Assembly (NCBI GenBank): GCA_029204225.1
Contig: CM055108.1
Location: forward strand, 17,101,125-17,165,124
Reading direction: 5' to 3'
Length of the DNA: 64,000 nt
Origin: Diphasiastrum complanatum
Taxonomy: Eukaryota > Streptophyta > Lycopodiopsida > Lycopodiales > Lycopodiaceae
Position 1 is the first letter of the stretch, and each line of letters begins with the position of its first letter. Made by a program: the position numbers and the translations under genes. Positions 34,401 to 46,600 of the stretch are shown here, piece by piece. Under the pieces are notes generated by a model. That model made no database searches, was not told the DNA's origin, and worked only from the letters and a program-made list of their open reading frames with translations.

Positions 34401-37075
34401 CCAAAATCAAGATTCTAGCTTGCCCTCTCAATACTAGTTTTTAGCACCAAAACTTGCTAAAAATGGATTTGCATTAGATCAATGGCTTATGCTTTTGTAC
34501 TTGCATCACCATTGTTAGTTCTTAGGCAGACGACTTCACCATCCATTCCATCGGGGACCATAAGAGCCTCGCGACGTCAACATCAACCAAGCCTTCCACC
34601 AGTGAAGCTGACAAATAGGCTGCAACCATCCACTGGAGGGGAAATCCGACTTTCCAACAAAAAGGGTCTCTACACACCATCAACAGCCACAGTGCTAGGG
34701 AAAGGGAAGAAGGGGTTGGGCCCACTATATTCAAGCCCAAGCCCTTTGCAGAAGATCCTGCCACTACATCACCCAAAGCTGCCACAATGCCAAAAGATGA
34801 AAAGGTAGCAACTCCAAAGCCTCAAGGGAAGGCGCCAACTCTTGAAGCCGACAACAAGTGAAGCCACAAGGTGTACATGGAGTAGAAGGATTGCTATCTG
34901 ACTTTGAGCTAAAGGACAAGCTAAGAAAAGGAGACTAGGGCAAGGAGGACAAAAGCTTCGAAGCATACATTGTTGTCCAAAAGTCAATCCCTCTCCCAAG
35001 GAGCAAGCAGAAGAGTTTCAGAGAAGTATAGAGCCTTGGAGAAAGGAGACTGGAAGAGATAGACCCATCATAGTATAGAAACAGAAAGTAGCTAGTCCAA
35101 GTGCTAAGCCCACAACCAATGTGGAGAGAGCTTTGCTTAATTATGTTTAATGGCCGAGACATGCTACAAGAAATATGTAGGTCTACTCATAGGAATCAAC
35201 CAATCCAGTAGTCAGAGCTTGTGTGCACAACTTAACTATTGGAGCTTGATGGCTATTGGAATAAAGAGATGCCCTCATTGGAGCTGAATGTGAACCAACC
35301 ATTGCAAACGAAAGAATATCATCTATCAATGGCAAGGCTATACTATAGAGGGACAATCACATCGACAAAATATGCCCTATTGATTGAGACATGGGAATAG
35401 AGCAGACTCATTCAGGACATGAGAAAGTACTTGGACCCATGTCTTATGACTGTAAAATAAGATGGCTAGCATTCAAATCAATTGGGAGCCAACTAGCGAG
35501 AAAAAGGATGGATCTCAAGGATCAAAAAGAAAAGGAGCACCAAGAGACATTGAAAATGGCGGGTCTAGAATGATTGCTCAAGGAAGTAATGGGTAAGCAA
35601 TTGCGCTTATGAAAGCAATTTCAAATCAACGCTTTTCCAGATGAACAATCACCACTTTGCCACCCAACAATAAGCATGGGTCACATCAGTTCGGAGGCAT
35701 TCTCAATGCCAGTAAAAAATTATGTGCCTCCTCCTTACTAAGCTCATGCACATAAATGCAACACAGTCAACTAAGATCAGAAGCAGTCTACGATCTTCTT
35801 CCACGACGGATTCTCTATTGGACTACAAAAGATATCACAATCCATTGATCAAAAAACCTTGCCCTATCTATCTTCAAGTTCTACAAGTATATTCATTAGA
35901 TAGGAGGGTGAGCGAGTTCCCTCTCAGAGGTAAATTGTAAGAAGAACTCCCTAGAAAACTAAAATTCAAATGGAAATGATGTTCACAATGTTGTCATTTT
36001 TACATATTTCTCTAGCTTATGCAAATGACTTCAACATTCAACCTGGATCCGAAATGGTCAAGGATCTTATTGCAAATATTTTATTAGACATCGGAAGGTC
36101 ACAAGACTAAGATCCATCTTCCCAACAAGATGGAAAGGATCTCATCCACCCATATCACCAGAATAAGCAATTGGTTTTACGTAAGCAATACAAAATCCAC
36201 GCTTTTCCAATCATACAACCACCACTAAAGCAATAAAACTTGGAATACGCGCCAATATGCAGAGAAATATCCACATTAGGCAATCAAGGGCCAAACAACC
36301 ATATTGTCAATTGTGAGGCGATATTTCAAATGCAAGCAAAAGTTATTTCATTAGAGACATGCACTATGAACAATGATTATCCTATGAAAAAATTTGGAAG
36401 CAATACAATACACCTCACTATCCCTACCATGTTTCACCTCCTCCACCTTCCCATACATAAATAAGCTTGAAGCCTTACCTGCTTCCATTCTCACACCCAT
36501 GCTTCAAGTATTCGACATCACCAATGGAAGTGCTAAATGTACTTTGATTTGATCATGTGGAGTGCAAAGGGAAGCAATTGGTTCTACAATAAAATCTTTC
36601 ATCGATCCTGCAAATGCATTCGCAACGTAATCCAGAAGCCGTGCTCCAACAAGAAAACAAAATTTTCAAGGCAACCAACTCTCGAATTGATGGTGCAGCA
36701 AAAAGGATGGTGCAGCAGGTGATTTCAGAAGACCACTGCCAACTATGTATTCCCATGGGTCACAGTAACAACACATGCAACACTTCAACCCAACTTCCCT
36801 GCCATTCATCTCCTAGTGTCAATATTGCCACCCTTGTTATTGTCTAAGGTAATCTAGCTCGTGCAAACTACCTAATGGATAATCCAAGCAAGCAAATGAA
36901 AACGATCTCGACAAACCAACTCCAAGATTCTGCCAGTTTCACCAAGCTGTTCAACAATTTTGGAAGCTTACCCTCAGGGCATCGTATGCGACAACATCCA
37001 ACAAAGCATGCAACTGCCTAAAAAGCCTGCCACACCTTATTGCGACCTCATTGGCGTGGGACCGCCAATGCTATA
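34401..37075 (+). mobile_element. Internal region of non-autonomous Gypsy-like element (3' part)
   Basis: No protease, RT or integrase is visible in 2.7 kb. Short frames at 34482-34808, 35391-35573 and 36240-36850 are Ser/Pro/Gln/Lys-rich and broken. The phrase taagcaattg...gctttccag occurs near 35600 and 36165 and resembles the 3' region of the element at 20.9 kb. The last codons before the polypurine tract (37042-37068) read IGVGPPML, matching the GVGPP end at 1975-1990. The left boundary is not resolved. Confidence 0.55.
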
Positions 37076-37089
37076 AACAAGGGGGATAA
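37076..37089 (+). other. Polypurine tract
   Basis: acaagggggataa directly before an LTR start, the same arrangement as at 1988-2006. Confidence 0.75.
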
Positions 37090-37855
37090 TGTTTGCCCCA
37101 AGGAATCTCTTGTATTTAATGGCGGCATTAGAAGAGTTAGTGTGGCATGTGTTTTGTAAGTCCACAAGTAAACTCAATTTTGTAAGCAATAATGCTTAGG
37201 AACCTTAGACTTAGACCCTTTTCCATTTAAGTTTAAGTATTACCAAGAAATATTTGTAATACTTTAAGCTTAGAAAGTCTAAGTTTAAAGTTAATTCTAA
37301 GTTTAAGAAGTTCTAAGTTTATTTTGTTAAGTGAACTTCATACAAGAAGTCACTTCTTAGAATAGCTTAGCAATAAGCTTTGGGAGTATCCCATAAGCAT
37401 CTTAGCATATGGGCCTACCACTCATTGTATATATAGAAGTGGATTTGGGAGCCTTAAGTAACACTTGTATAAGCCCAAGCTTTAATAGACTAATCTATTC
37501 GTGCTAAACTTGTGTTCCCAATTGTGGATAAAATACTTGGTGATAGGTGCTCGAGCCCCGCTAAGCTTTCCTCAACTAGTTTTATGTTATGGCGAATGTG
37601 CTTATGGGATTGTCATCTCTCACCTTGTTTATTATTCCCTTGTGGAGTTAAGTAGAATTGTTTAGTCTTTAGAAGGGTGAGCCTCGGAGGTTTTGTTATG
37701 CAAGAGAACATAAGAATGGAGTGGATCAAACCCCACCACCACTATACTTCAATGTCTTTTAGGAACCCTAACCCTACTAGTTGGGAAGCCGTAGTAGGAA
37801 GAAACCCTAATAGTTGGGAAGCCATGGTAGGAGTTGGAACCCTAAAAGTACAACA
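37090..37855 (+). mobile_element. LTR flanked by both PPT and PBS
   Basis: Begins TGTTTGCCCC and ends ...agtacaaca just before TTGGCGCCGTTGCCG. It has a TATA-like tatatata at 37428 and repeated words (agttgggaagcc twice near 37780-37820). Words such as gtgtggcatgtgttttgtaag and cttagacttag are shared with the LTR-like segment at 59-1070, so they are related. Having internal sequence on both sides with the correct priming sites indicates a shared LTR in a tandem array of elements. Confidence 0.7.
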
Positions 37856-37870
37856 TTGGCGCCGTTGCCG
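37856..37870 (+). other. Primer-binding site, TTGGCGCCGTTGCCG
   Basis: Matches the site typical of Athila/Tat-type Gypsy elements (tRNA-Asp type, from general knowledge). Confidence 0.75.
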
Positions 37871-39150
37871 CTCTATGCTCCCTCTCTTTGCATTTTTTGT
37901 TGCTCCTTTTTCCCCACTAGTGTTCTAATCTTATTTTTTGCAGATTATGGACTCCATCTCGTTCCCCTCATTCTCACACACAGCCATCTTTTTGGTAACC
38001 TTGGTTCAAAAATTAGGGTTTTATAGTCATTTTTTTCCCATGTTTTGAATTGTTTCCTCATTTTTTTGCATCAAACCTGTATAACAGAACTCGCCCATTA
38101 CTACAGAGCCCAAACAGAGCCTCAAGAATCCAAATATCAGCTCCGCGAGTTTCTGTACGGCCAAAAAGTGCCCCAATCAGCTGTTTTGGCCTATTTTTTG
38201 ACAACGATTCCATACCAAACCAGCTCAGACAAATTCGCCCATCACCAAGAGTGCAGATCCCACAGTGCCAAATTTATCAGACCATCTGGAGTCTACCCTT
38301 GTCAAAAAACATCGACTCAAACATAAAATTTTTCCAAAAAGTCTTCAAGACAAAATTCGCCCATAGTACCATTGGACCAGCTCATCATGGGCGAGTTCCT
38401 AGGCCCTTGTGCGAATTTGTTTCATGGCAAAAAATTTGTTTTCTGAGCAATCAACCCATTTTGGTCAAAATCAAATTCGCACAACTATCTGGGTGCCTTA
38501 GCAAGATTCGCCGGCCGTATTGTAGCCTCATCAGTATTTGCCAAATCCATCTGTGGGTCATGCGAGTTATCATCATGCCGCAAAATTGAGTTTTTTGTAT
38601 TTTTAGGATTTTTTGGACCTAAAACAAACTCGCAAAATTATCTGGGTGACTCAACAAAACTCGCCGGCCCTACCGTAGCCTCATCAATACTTGCCAAATC
38701 CATCTGTGGGTCACGCGAATTTTGATCGTGCCGCAAAAATTGAGTTTTTTGAATTTTTAGGATTTTTTTGGACCTAAAATAAACTTGCACAAGCCTAAAA
38801 TTCGCACATCAAAATTCGTGCCCGACATTTTTGAATCTACATTCTCTGAGGTTTCTTCTGATATATTGGGCAAATTCTACAAAGCACAGACGTGAGAGTT
38901 ATGGCCAAAAGTTTGAATCGAACCTGAAGTTGGGCTATATTCTAGTTTAGAACTCACGCAGAACTCGCACAACTAGTTACTGGGCTCATACAAACTCGCA
39001 CATGCCAAATTTGAACTCGTCTCGTGTTTCTGCCTGAAAAAAAAATTTGTATGTGGAACTGAGACCATAGCCTAGAGAAGACCTACTGTGAGTTCTGACC
39101 TTATTTCCACTGGTGCCGAAGGGCACTGCCAACGAGTGGTATCTAAACCT
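37871..39150 (+). mobile_element. Leader region of Gypsy-like element, with internal repeats
   Basis: Downstream of the primer-binding site. No gag is recognised. The words aattcgcac/actcgcac/ttcgccca recur about twenty times between 38090 and 39010, and a 165-bp imperfect tandem duplication lies at 38463-38796. The 179-codon frame at 38050-38589 crosses this repeat and has no recognisable motif, so I do not call it a gene. Confidence 0.5.
38463..38796. repeat. Tandem duplication, about 165 bp unit, two copies
   Basis: Both copies contain atctgggtg, cgccggcc, gtagcctcatca, gccaaatccatctgtgggtca and ggacctaaaa in the same order, with about 10% difference by eye. Confidence 0.85.
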
Positions 39151-40293
39151 TGAACCTAATCAACCAAATTCTTGGCCTGTGTGATGAAGTGAAAAGAGAC
39201 AAGTAGAATATTTCATAATTTGAGGTTTTAACAATTATGGAATTGTATTTGACAAGAGAAAAATACTTTAGGTGCTGAAAAATGTGAAGTGCAAATATAT
39301 GCTTTAATTCATAGTCATGAGTGACCAAGAAAGGTAAGCAGCTGGACACATCTTTGGTTGGAAAGATAAGTGCACAAATAACATGCACAAGTTCATTGCA
39401 AGACAAGGATGGCAAAGTGAATTAAACTTTAGCATCTACGTGAGTGTTTGTGAGTAGGGTGACTTCTAGACAAGAATTTCAAAGGGATTTTCTACTACAA
39501 TAAGCATGGAATTAAGATTGAAATAGTATATGATGAAAGAGTACAACCATATCCAAGCCGGATCACAAAAGGAATTTTGGAGCTTAGGCGATGAAGAATG
39601 AGCTCCAAGAGCTCAAGTTCTCTCTAGAGTAGTTGTTTCAAAGTTGTTTTGATTTTATGTGATGTTAACCATCATGTGCAAGTCTCTTGCTCTTATGCTT
39701 AATCTATATTGTTTTGATATGCTTGCTCACAAATACTGATATGTTTATTTTTTTTATTTGTATGTATTTGATGTCAAAAAGATCAAACATATTGTACTCT
39801 ACATGTAGGTTGTCAACCATTATACTCTTGTCAGAAGATTGATGAGCACACGTAATTGTTGTGAGGTTTTGATGTAGTCTAAGATGGGTTTATGACTCAA
39901 TTTCACTTAACTCAATTGTATGATCATGGATGTGATGTTCAGCATTATGGTGCACACTGCAAACTAGATCAATATCTTGCACTACAGGAAGTCTATATCG
40001 GGAAGAGGAGACGGGAGGTGTTAGTGGTAGAGCAAGAGATCACAAGTCCATGTTTGTGGAGATGTGATTCACATCAATCAATTGAGACGAGGATCATGCT
40101 GCCCACTGTGGTCCCTTATGCAAGTCTAATCTTAAGGTTGTTATGACTTCCACTTTCACTGAAACAAAACCTCTCAAAACTATTCCATGACTTGAGTCTC
40201 AAAGATGTCATTCTCCAACTTAAGCATGGTGAAGAGCATGAATTAGTTTTTCACCCATTTTCTTTGGCTTATAAGCTGCCTTGGCTGCCTTAC
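39151..40293. other. No exon recognised; intron or flank of the USP gene
   Basis: No ORF with recognisable similarity on either strand. If the USP gene continues, this is its seventh intron. A weak primer-binding-like TGGTATCTAAAC occurs near 39137. Confidence 0.4.
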
Positions 40294-43200
40294 CCTTCGT
40301 TCTCATGGTTGCAGCTTGGAATTCTGCTTTATGTTTTGCAAGGACAAGGTCGGCTAGTTCTTCGTCCTTCAAATCCACTTCCTCCAGGGCTAGCTTTCTA
40401 CAAGTCTCTGCAGCATTTTGTATCATCACTCTCATTTTTTCTTCAGCCGTGGTGGGAGCGTATATAGTTTCTGCCTAATAAGGAATACGCAATGCAAGGA
40501 TTTGATCAGATTACTGGTTACCTCAAGCTTAAGCTGACTGATTATAGCTGAGATATAAGCAGAGAAAAGTATGGAGTTCAAGGTGTTCATACCTTCCTGG
40601 TAGCACGAAGAGAAGATATTTCAGCTCTTTTGCGGCTCAAAATCGCGCTGATCTTACCATGCCTTTGGGCTTTCTGAGCTGCAGTGAATGTGAGGTTAAG
40701 CTCGTTTTTGAGCCTCTTGATTTCCTGTGCCATGAAAAAGATACTCGTCATCTTTTCAAACTCTTCTTTACATTTTGATGACGTCTTTGGTGGCTATCTT
40801 CCACTATATTGAACATAGATTGCTACAATACTGCAATGATTAGTTTTGTAATCACCTCAGAGGTTTGATTTTCTTTAGCAGAAGGAAGCTTTGGACATGT
40901 TGTAAGACCTTTAACAAAAGCTGACTCAGAAGAAGTATCGCTTATAGAATGATGGATGCGAACAGAATTATGATCCTCGCTCCTTGGGACAGATTCATTT
41001 GATCTTGCAAATGCCAAATTCCAGTTGGTTACTGAACTACTGCAGATAGATTCGACTGATCCTGATCTATCCACATTCTGTAAAATCTCCATATGCCAAT
41101 CTTGAGGGCGCTTAAGATTTCTCGAAAGGAATCCCTCGAGGATTTCTGGCGATGTCTCAGGAAAGCTCGCTCTTCTCGAACTGCTGGCATCTGACGTAGC
41201 GAGACCAGATGGTTTTGAGTCTCTGATGGACTGCGTCTTACTACCTGAAGCATGCTTTCGGAAGCGAGCAACTGGCAGCTGGTGAGTGCACGTCCAACGA
41301 CGGTATGATCGGAAACTAGACATTGCAGAAGACAAAGTACTGTGTGGTCGTGAAGCACTGTAGTTCCCCATGATTTTTCCTGTGAATCACCCATAGAGCT
41401 CCCGTCCGTCATTCAGGATCAAAAACCATTGTCTCCCTTACCACACTTACAGTTACACTTACACTCACTCCTACTATATTCACTCTTTCTGTCTGTTAAA
41501 ATTAATACGCATGAAGCTATATACAAACGCACATAGACACATACACATTTTACACTTATTCATGCTATCGCTCTTTCACTCTCGCTGTCTGTTGTTAGAA
41601 GAAACAAGAACATGAAGGTACACACAGACACAGACACGGACACACACTGATGCTCATACATAATATCACTCACCTTCACTCTCTCGCTTCTTGTTCTTAC
41701 AAGAGAAATAGCATGAAGCTATGAGGTTTGTGCTGACCTTCGCAATGGAAGGAGGGAGTGTACGAGGAGGAGGAGGAGCTGAAAGGTGATCGACCCATGG
41801 ACAGTGGAGGGATTGCATATGGGTTTGCTATTGCTGCTGCTGTTGTTGGTGCTGCAGCATGAGCAAGTGGTGTTGTTGAGGCAAAATCAGAGGGAATATC
41901 AGCATCTTTAACTGAGTGTAATCTTCCATTCCGAATGGCCAGTATTGCACAAAACTTAGCACCATGTTTGGATACATATGCACATGCTCCTCCACCTTTC
42001 CTCACCTTTAACCTGCATCCTCAATATGTTCAGCTAGCACCATCACCAATCTTTGCTCCTAATCATCTTTGTTATTGCATAGAACACAAAATAAGGAGGT
42101 GATCTATGCATCACAACTTTGCCCTATGCATGGCATTCAAATTGTTGAAATACCAAATAAAAACCTAATGAATCAAGACTACTAAACATTCATTTTAATG
42201 CTCAAACACACCTAGGCATGACACCTCATCAAATTGCAATGACTTGCTTACTGCTATGGTGGCAAAGCTAAGAATCTCTAGACTTATACTAGTGTTGTTA
42301 TTGCAAATCATTGAAAAATAGAAAAATAACAAGCTCTTGGAACTAAGTAGGAGCATTTTTTTTTTGAGAACAATAGCTAATCCTACTAGCTTAAAAGAAA
42401 AAACTATAGCGAGTATAAATAGCTTCATTCTACAATATATAAGCTTTACATCACATACTAAAGCCAAGCCAATATGCAACATAAGGCTCCAAACATCCAC
42501 TCCCAAAACAAGAGATAAGTGCGCGAACATTCATGAGCAGGTAAGTTCTGACGATTATCCAACTAGGCCAAGCTTGTAAAGGACGACTCATTTCTCTTTC
42601 TTTCACATGATGCTACTTAATTGTACAAGCATCATTACTTACAATACTTGTACATCAAATTACAACCACATCTATAGACACATCTCGTGTGGAGCACAGA
42701 ACCTCAGTTGTCTTTTTGTGCATGCAAATTAGAGCTTTGAGCCTAGATTCTTATGCATGCATAGTTGAGTTCTTCGTTTTAAGATATGGACTTAGAACAA
42801 CATGTTTTATGTGAAAGAGAATTTTGCTCAAACTTTTTGCTCTAATACATTATCAAAGCATAGCCACTCACACTACTTAGATTTTTCAAATGAATCATAA
42901 TTGCCCATTGTAGAGATTATATCATGCTTAGATATACATGTAAATCAACTCATCATCTCATATAATTTGAAATGGGTTTACTACTGGAAGCTCAACAAAG
43001 GAAACAATACCTTGCATCTTACACTAGTTTTGATTATGGGTGAAATGTATGCATTTACAACAAAAAATGGTTGATTTGGTTGACGTATCTCCATTGAAAA
43101 GTATTCAACCTCGAGCCTTGCCATAACTTTCAAAAGAAAACGAGTCACCACCATAAAAGGTCGCTAATTAGATACTTTTCATGTGGAAGGTGTAAATTTG

Positions 43201-43596
43201 ATTTTGTATCCTTACGTAGACATCACAAACAATAGGGGCTCCTAAGGGTCCTCATAAGTATACATGTATTTGTAAGACGATTTAATGGCTCCTATAGTAA
43301 TGTTGTAGAATTGTAATGGTATTTACAAGCTGTGGGTACGACCACCTTGCCAAATTGGCTCCCAAGGGCAAATATATTACTTTACCTCAAAGTAAAACCA
43401 TGGACCATGACAGGTAGATAGGAAGCCTTTTAATAGTAATTCAACAAAGTCTTCCAGCAAGTCTTAATCTTATCACTCCAAGACAGTATTGCATAGTTAC
43501 CATCTAGATATTTCAAATAAAGAAAAGTCTTCTAGAAAATACATTTCGTACTGGTCAAGGTACTAGCCATGATATATATACATACATATATATGTA

Positions 43597-43644
<48 letters not shown>

Positions 43645-46600
43645 CATAATATTATATATATATAACAACTTTTTTTTAAATTAGAAAAAAATTGGGAGCC
43701 AATTCGGATAGCACGCTGGAGTGCTAGCCAAATCAACTAAAAGAATAGCACACTATTGTGCTAACTTTTACAACTTTATGAACATTTTTTCATAATGAAA
43801 GGGGTCAGCATCTCCAATGCAACCAGTTCGACCACTTGTGATGCATGCTTGAAGGGCAAGATGTCACGGACACCATTCGTCAATTTCTCCTACATAACGA
43901 CAAAGATTCTGGAGCTGGTGCACTCTGACATCTGCGGTCCATTCAACGTGATCTCAGTAGGAGGTTCAAAATACTATATAACCTTCATTGATGATTATAG
44001 CAAGTTTGCTAGAGTGTATTTTATTCAGAATAGATCTGAAGCACTCGATAAATTCACAAAATACGTGAATTGGGCAGCGAGATGCACAGGCAGCAAGGTG
44101 AAGCAGATCAGAACGGATCGAGGTGGCGAATATATCTCAAATCACTTCACTGACTTTTACAATGATTGTGGAATCATTCACAGAAGAACTGCAGCCTACA
44201 CACCGCAGCACAATGGTGTTGCTAAATGAAAGAACAGGACCCTGATGGAAGCAGCCAGATGCATGATGGCATAAATTTACATTTAAAGGGTAACAAAGAC
44301 ACTTACTTTCTTACCTTCTAAATATAAGTGTAATTTGATTATGAACTGTAAAGGCTAACACCCTGGTGAGCTACCTTACAAAAGAAACTAGAAAAATAAT
44401 AAATTCTTTTAATTTTTCTAGCTTAAGATAAAGTTTAAAAAATGAATTTTTTTGGAGCCAACTTGGCTAGCACATCGGCATGCTAGCCGAATCGGCTCCA
44501 AACTTAAAAGTTCCTTTTCTATAGAAAAAAAAGAGTACATTTTCTTGAAAAAAAAAATCACCTAGCATGACGACATGAGAGCTTTTACAAATTCAAGAAA
44601 CATTCTTCCTTAATAAAAATAAACCTGTATTCAAAGATCAGACTTATCAAAGTATCTTGTGATGGGCCTCTATTAAAAATTTGATAGATAGTACTGGCAT
44701 AAAAAGAGTACTGTACCATGTGCTACAATTTGTTGGATCATGGGCAGAAGAAACTCACAAAATTGGCTAAAAATCTACTCGTAGATGTCAAAATTCCAAG
44801 TCCCACAAAATGAATGATATGCAATTTCTAGTAAATTCTACACTTAAAGCATCCCACCTTCGAAGAGAATAATTGTTCGAATTTTGGATGGCCATACATG
44901 GACATGAATTAAAATTTTCAATAATTGTGGTATGAAGAAAAGAAGTTGGATATAAGGTAGGTGATGTAAGGAATGCATTTAGTGCAAGTAATGATGTCGA
45001 AAATCATGATACAGCTTGTCTATCCAATATTGCCTAAACATGTTTGATAGTCAAGATTAATTAGGTTGCTAATTGCTAAGATCTTAGAAAAATAGATTGT
45101 ATTTGAATTTAGTATAATAAATAAAGGGGGAATTGATTTAATAATTCCAAAAGATTTCAAATTCTAAATCCGTGAAAAAAATGCATACCTCAAAAACTTC
45201 GCAATCTCTTTTACTTAGTTATACTCTAAATTTTAATGAGAGCAAAAACTTAGCAAAGTTGCTTAATAAACTTGTTTTCCAATTGACTTAGAGCAAATAC
45301 TACGGAACTTCCAAGGGCTTTTTTTTCACCTCAATTGTCAACTTGAAAGGAAAGAAGGTCCTAATTCAAATAGAAATGAATAATAAAACCAAGTGAGGAC
45401 CCAATGAAGGAGGGCCTCGTTCTCCCCACACTTGTCACTAGTGCGCTAGTGCAAGGAGAGGGGGTCACTCCTCATTTGTTGATTATTATTATTATTTTAG
45501 TATCCCACCACCACCATTAGGAAAAAAAGCCTTTTGAAGTTTTTTAAAAAAAAAAACAATTCATTTTTAGCTCAAAATTTGAATTTAAGTCTTGTGACAT
45601 TATTATTATTATTATGGGTTAATGAAATCCTCACCCTTCCCTTTTCAAGTTGAAGGATGGTACTCATGTTTATTGCATGTGTATGTGTTCTCATATATTT
45701 CAAGAGTACATTTATATTTCAACTTGTCTTTCAAACTAGATGAGTTGGATGCATATGAGAACTTAAATTGCACCTAAGAAGGTGCATGATTTTATGTACT
45801 CTTTGCACATGGGAGGAGCATCTACCCAAAGTGAGACTACAATCAATGCCCCATCCATCATCATCCAAGGGTGGAGGTCCAAGAGGAGCCTTGGTGGATG
45901 CTCTACATCTAGCGCTTGTAGCTCTCAAATAGCTTTCACCCTTGGATGAGGGTGGGACCTCTAAGTGGAGTCTCACCCATGAGGCTCCACTTATTTTCAA
46001 CACCTTGACGGGTGCTGGCACGTGTCAGGGTGCGCCAATTTTTTTTGTTGTTTTCTTTTTTGAAAAACTAGTTGCCCAGTGCCACGTGTCAGGCAACTAG
46101 TATTTATCCCATAAGCTTTTCTATGGGATTACTCAGAGTGCATATATAACTAAACTTCTCCATTGTCTTGCATGTGTGTGGGCGTGAAGGTGCCCAATGC
46201 CACTGCAGGCTGCCCGGCGCCACTATCGGCTGCCTGATGCCACTACAGGCTGGCTTGTGCCTACATTCAAGTTTTTACGGGTACCGGTGGAGTGGGCACC
46301 CAGTGGGCCCAGCACCTTGGTTGGCGCACTCTGATGTGTGCCAGCACCCGTCATTGAAAATATGTGGAACCCACCTATGATTGGGTATATGCATAAAGAT
46401 GCTAGTGAGATTAGATACCCTTATCCCTCACTTTAGTCAAGTTGGATAAGGTTACTACTGATATCTCAAAGCCTTGTCGGTTAAATTTGGCTTGGCCTTC
46501 TTCTAGATGTTCAAAGGAAAGTAACTACCTCAAGAGCAAAAATTAAACAACTAGTGCAAAGTTATCCTTGATATTTTGAAAAGTGCCCCAAACTTGGCTT

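Noticed and set aside
34482-34808. 108-codon frame as a gene
   Set aside because: Ser/Pro-rich, no motif, overlapped by an equally long antisense frame; treated as decayed internal DNA of a non-autonomous element.
38050-38589. 179-codon plus-strand frame as gag of the element at 37.1 kb
   Set aside because: It crosses a 165-base tandem duplication and lacks capsid or zinc-knuckle motifs; the neighbouring frame is equally open over part of it.
43795-44275. The integrase frame as an alternative exon of the USP gene
   Set aside because: It is on the opposite strand and is plainly Copia integrase with a stop in the third catalytic region.
45731-46021. 96-codon minus-strand frame near the MITE
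   Set aside because: It overlaps an inverted-repeat structure and the MITE terminus; no motif and no splice context with the USP exons.
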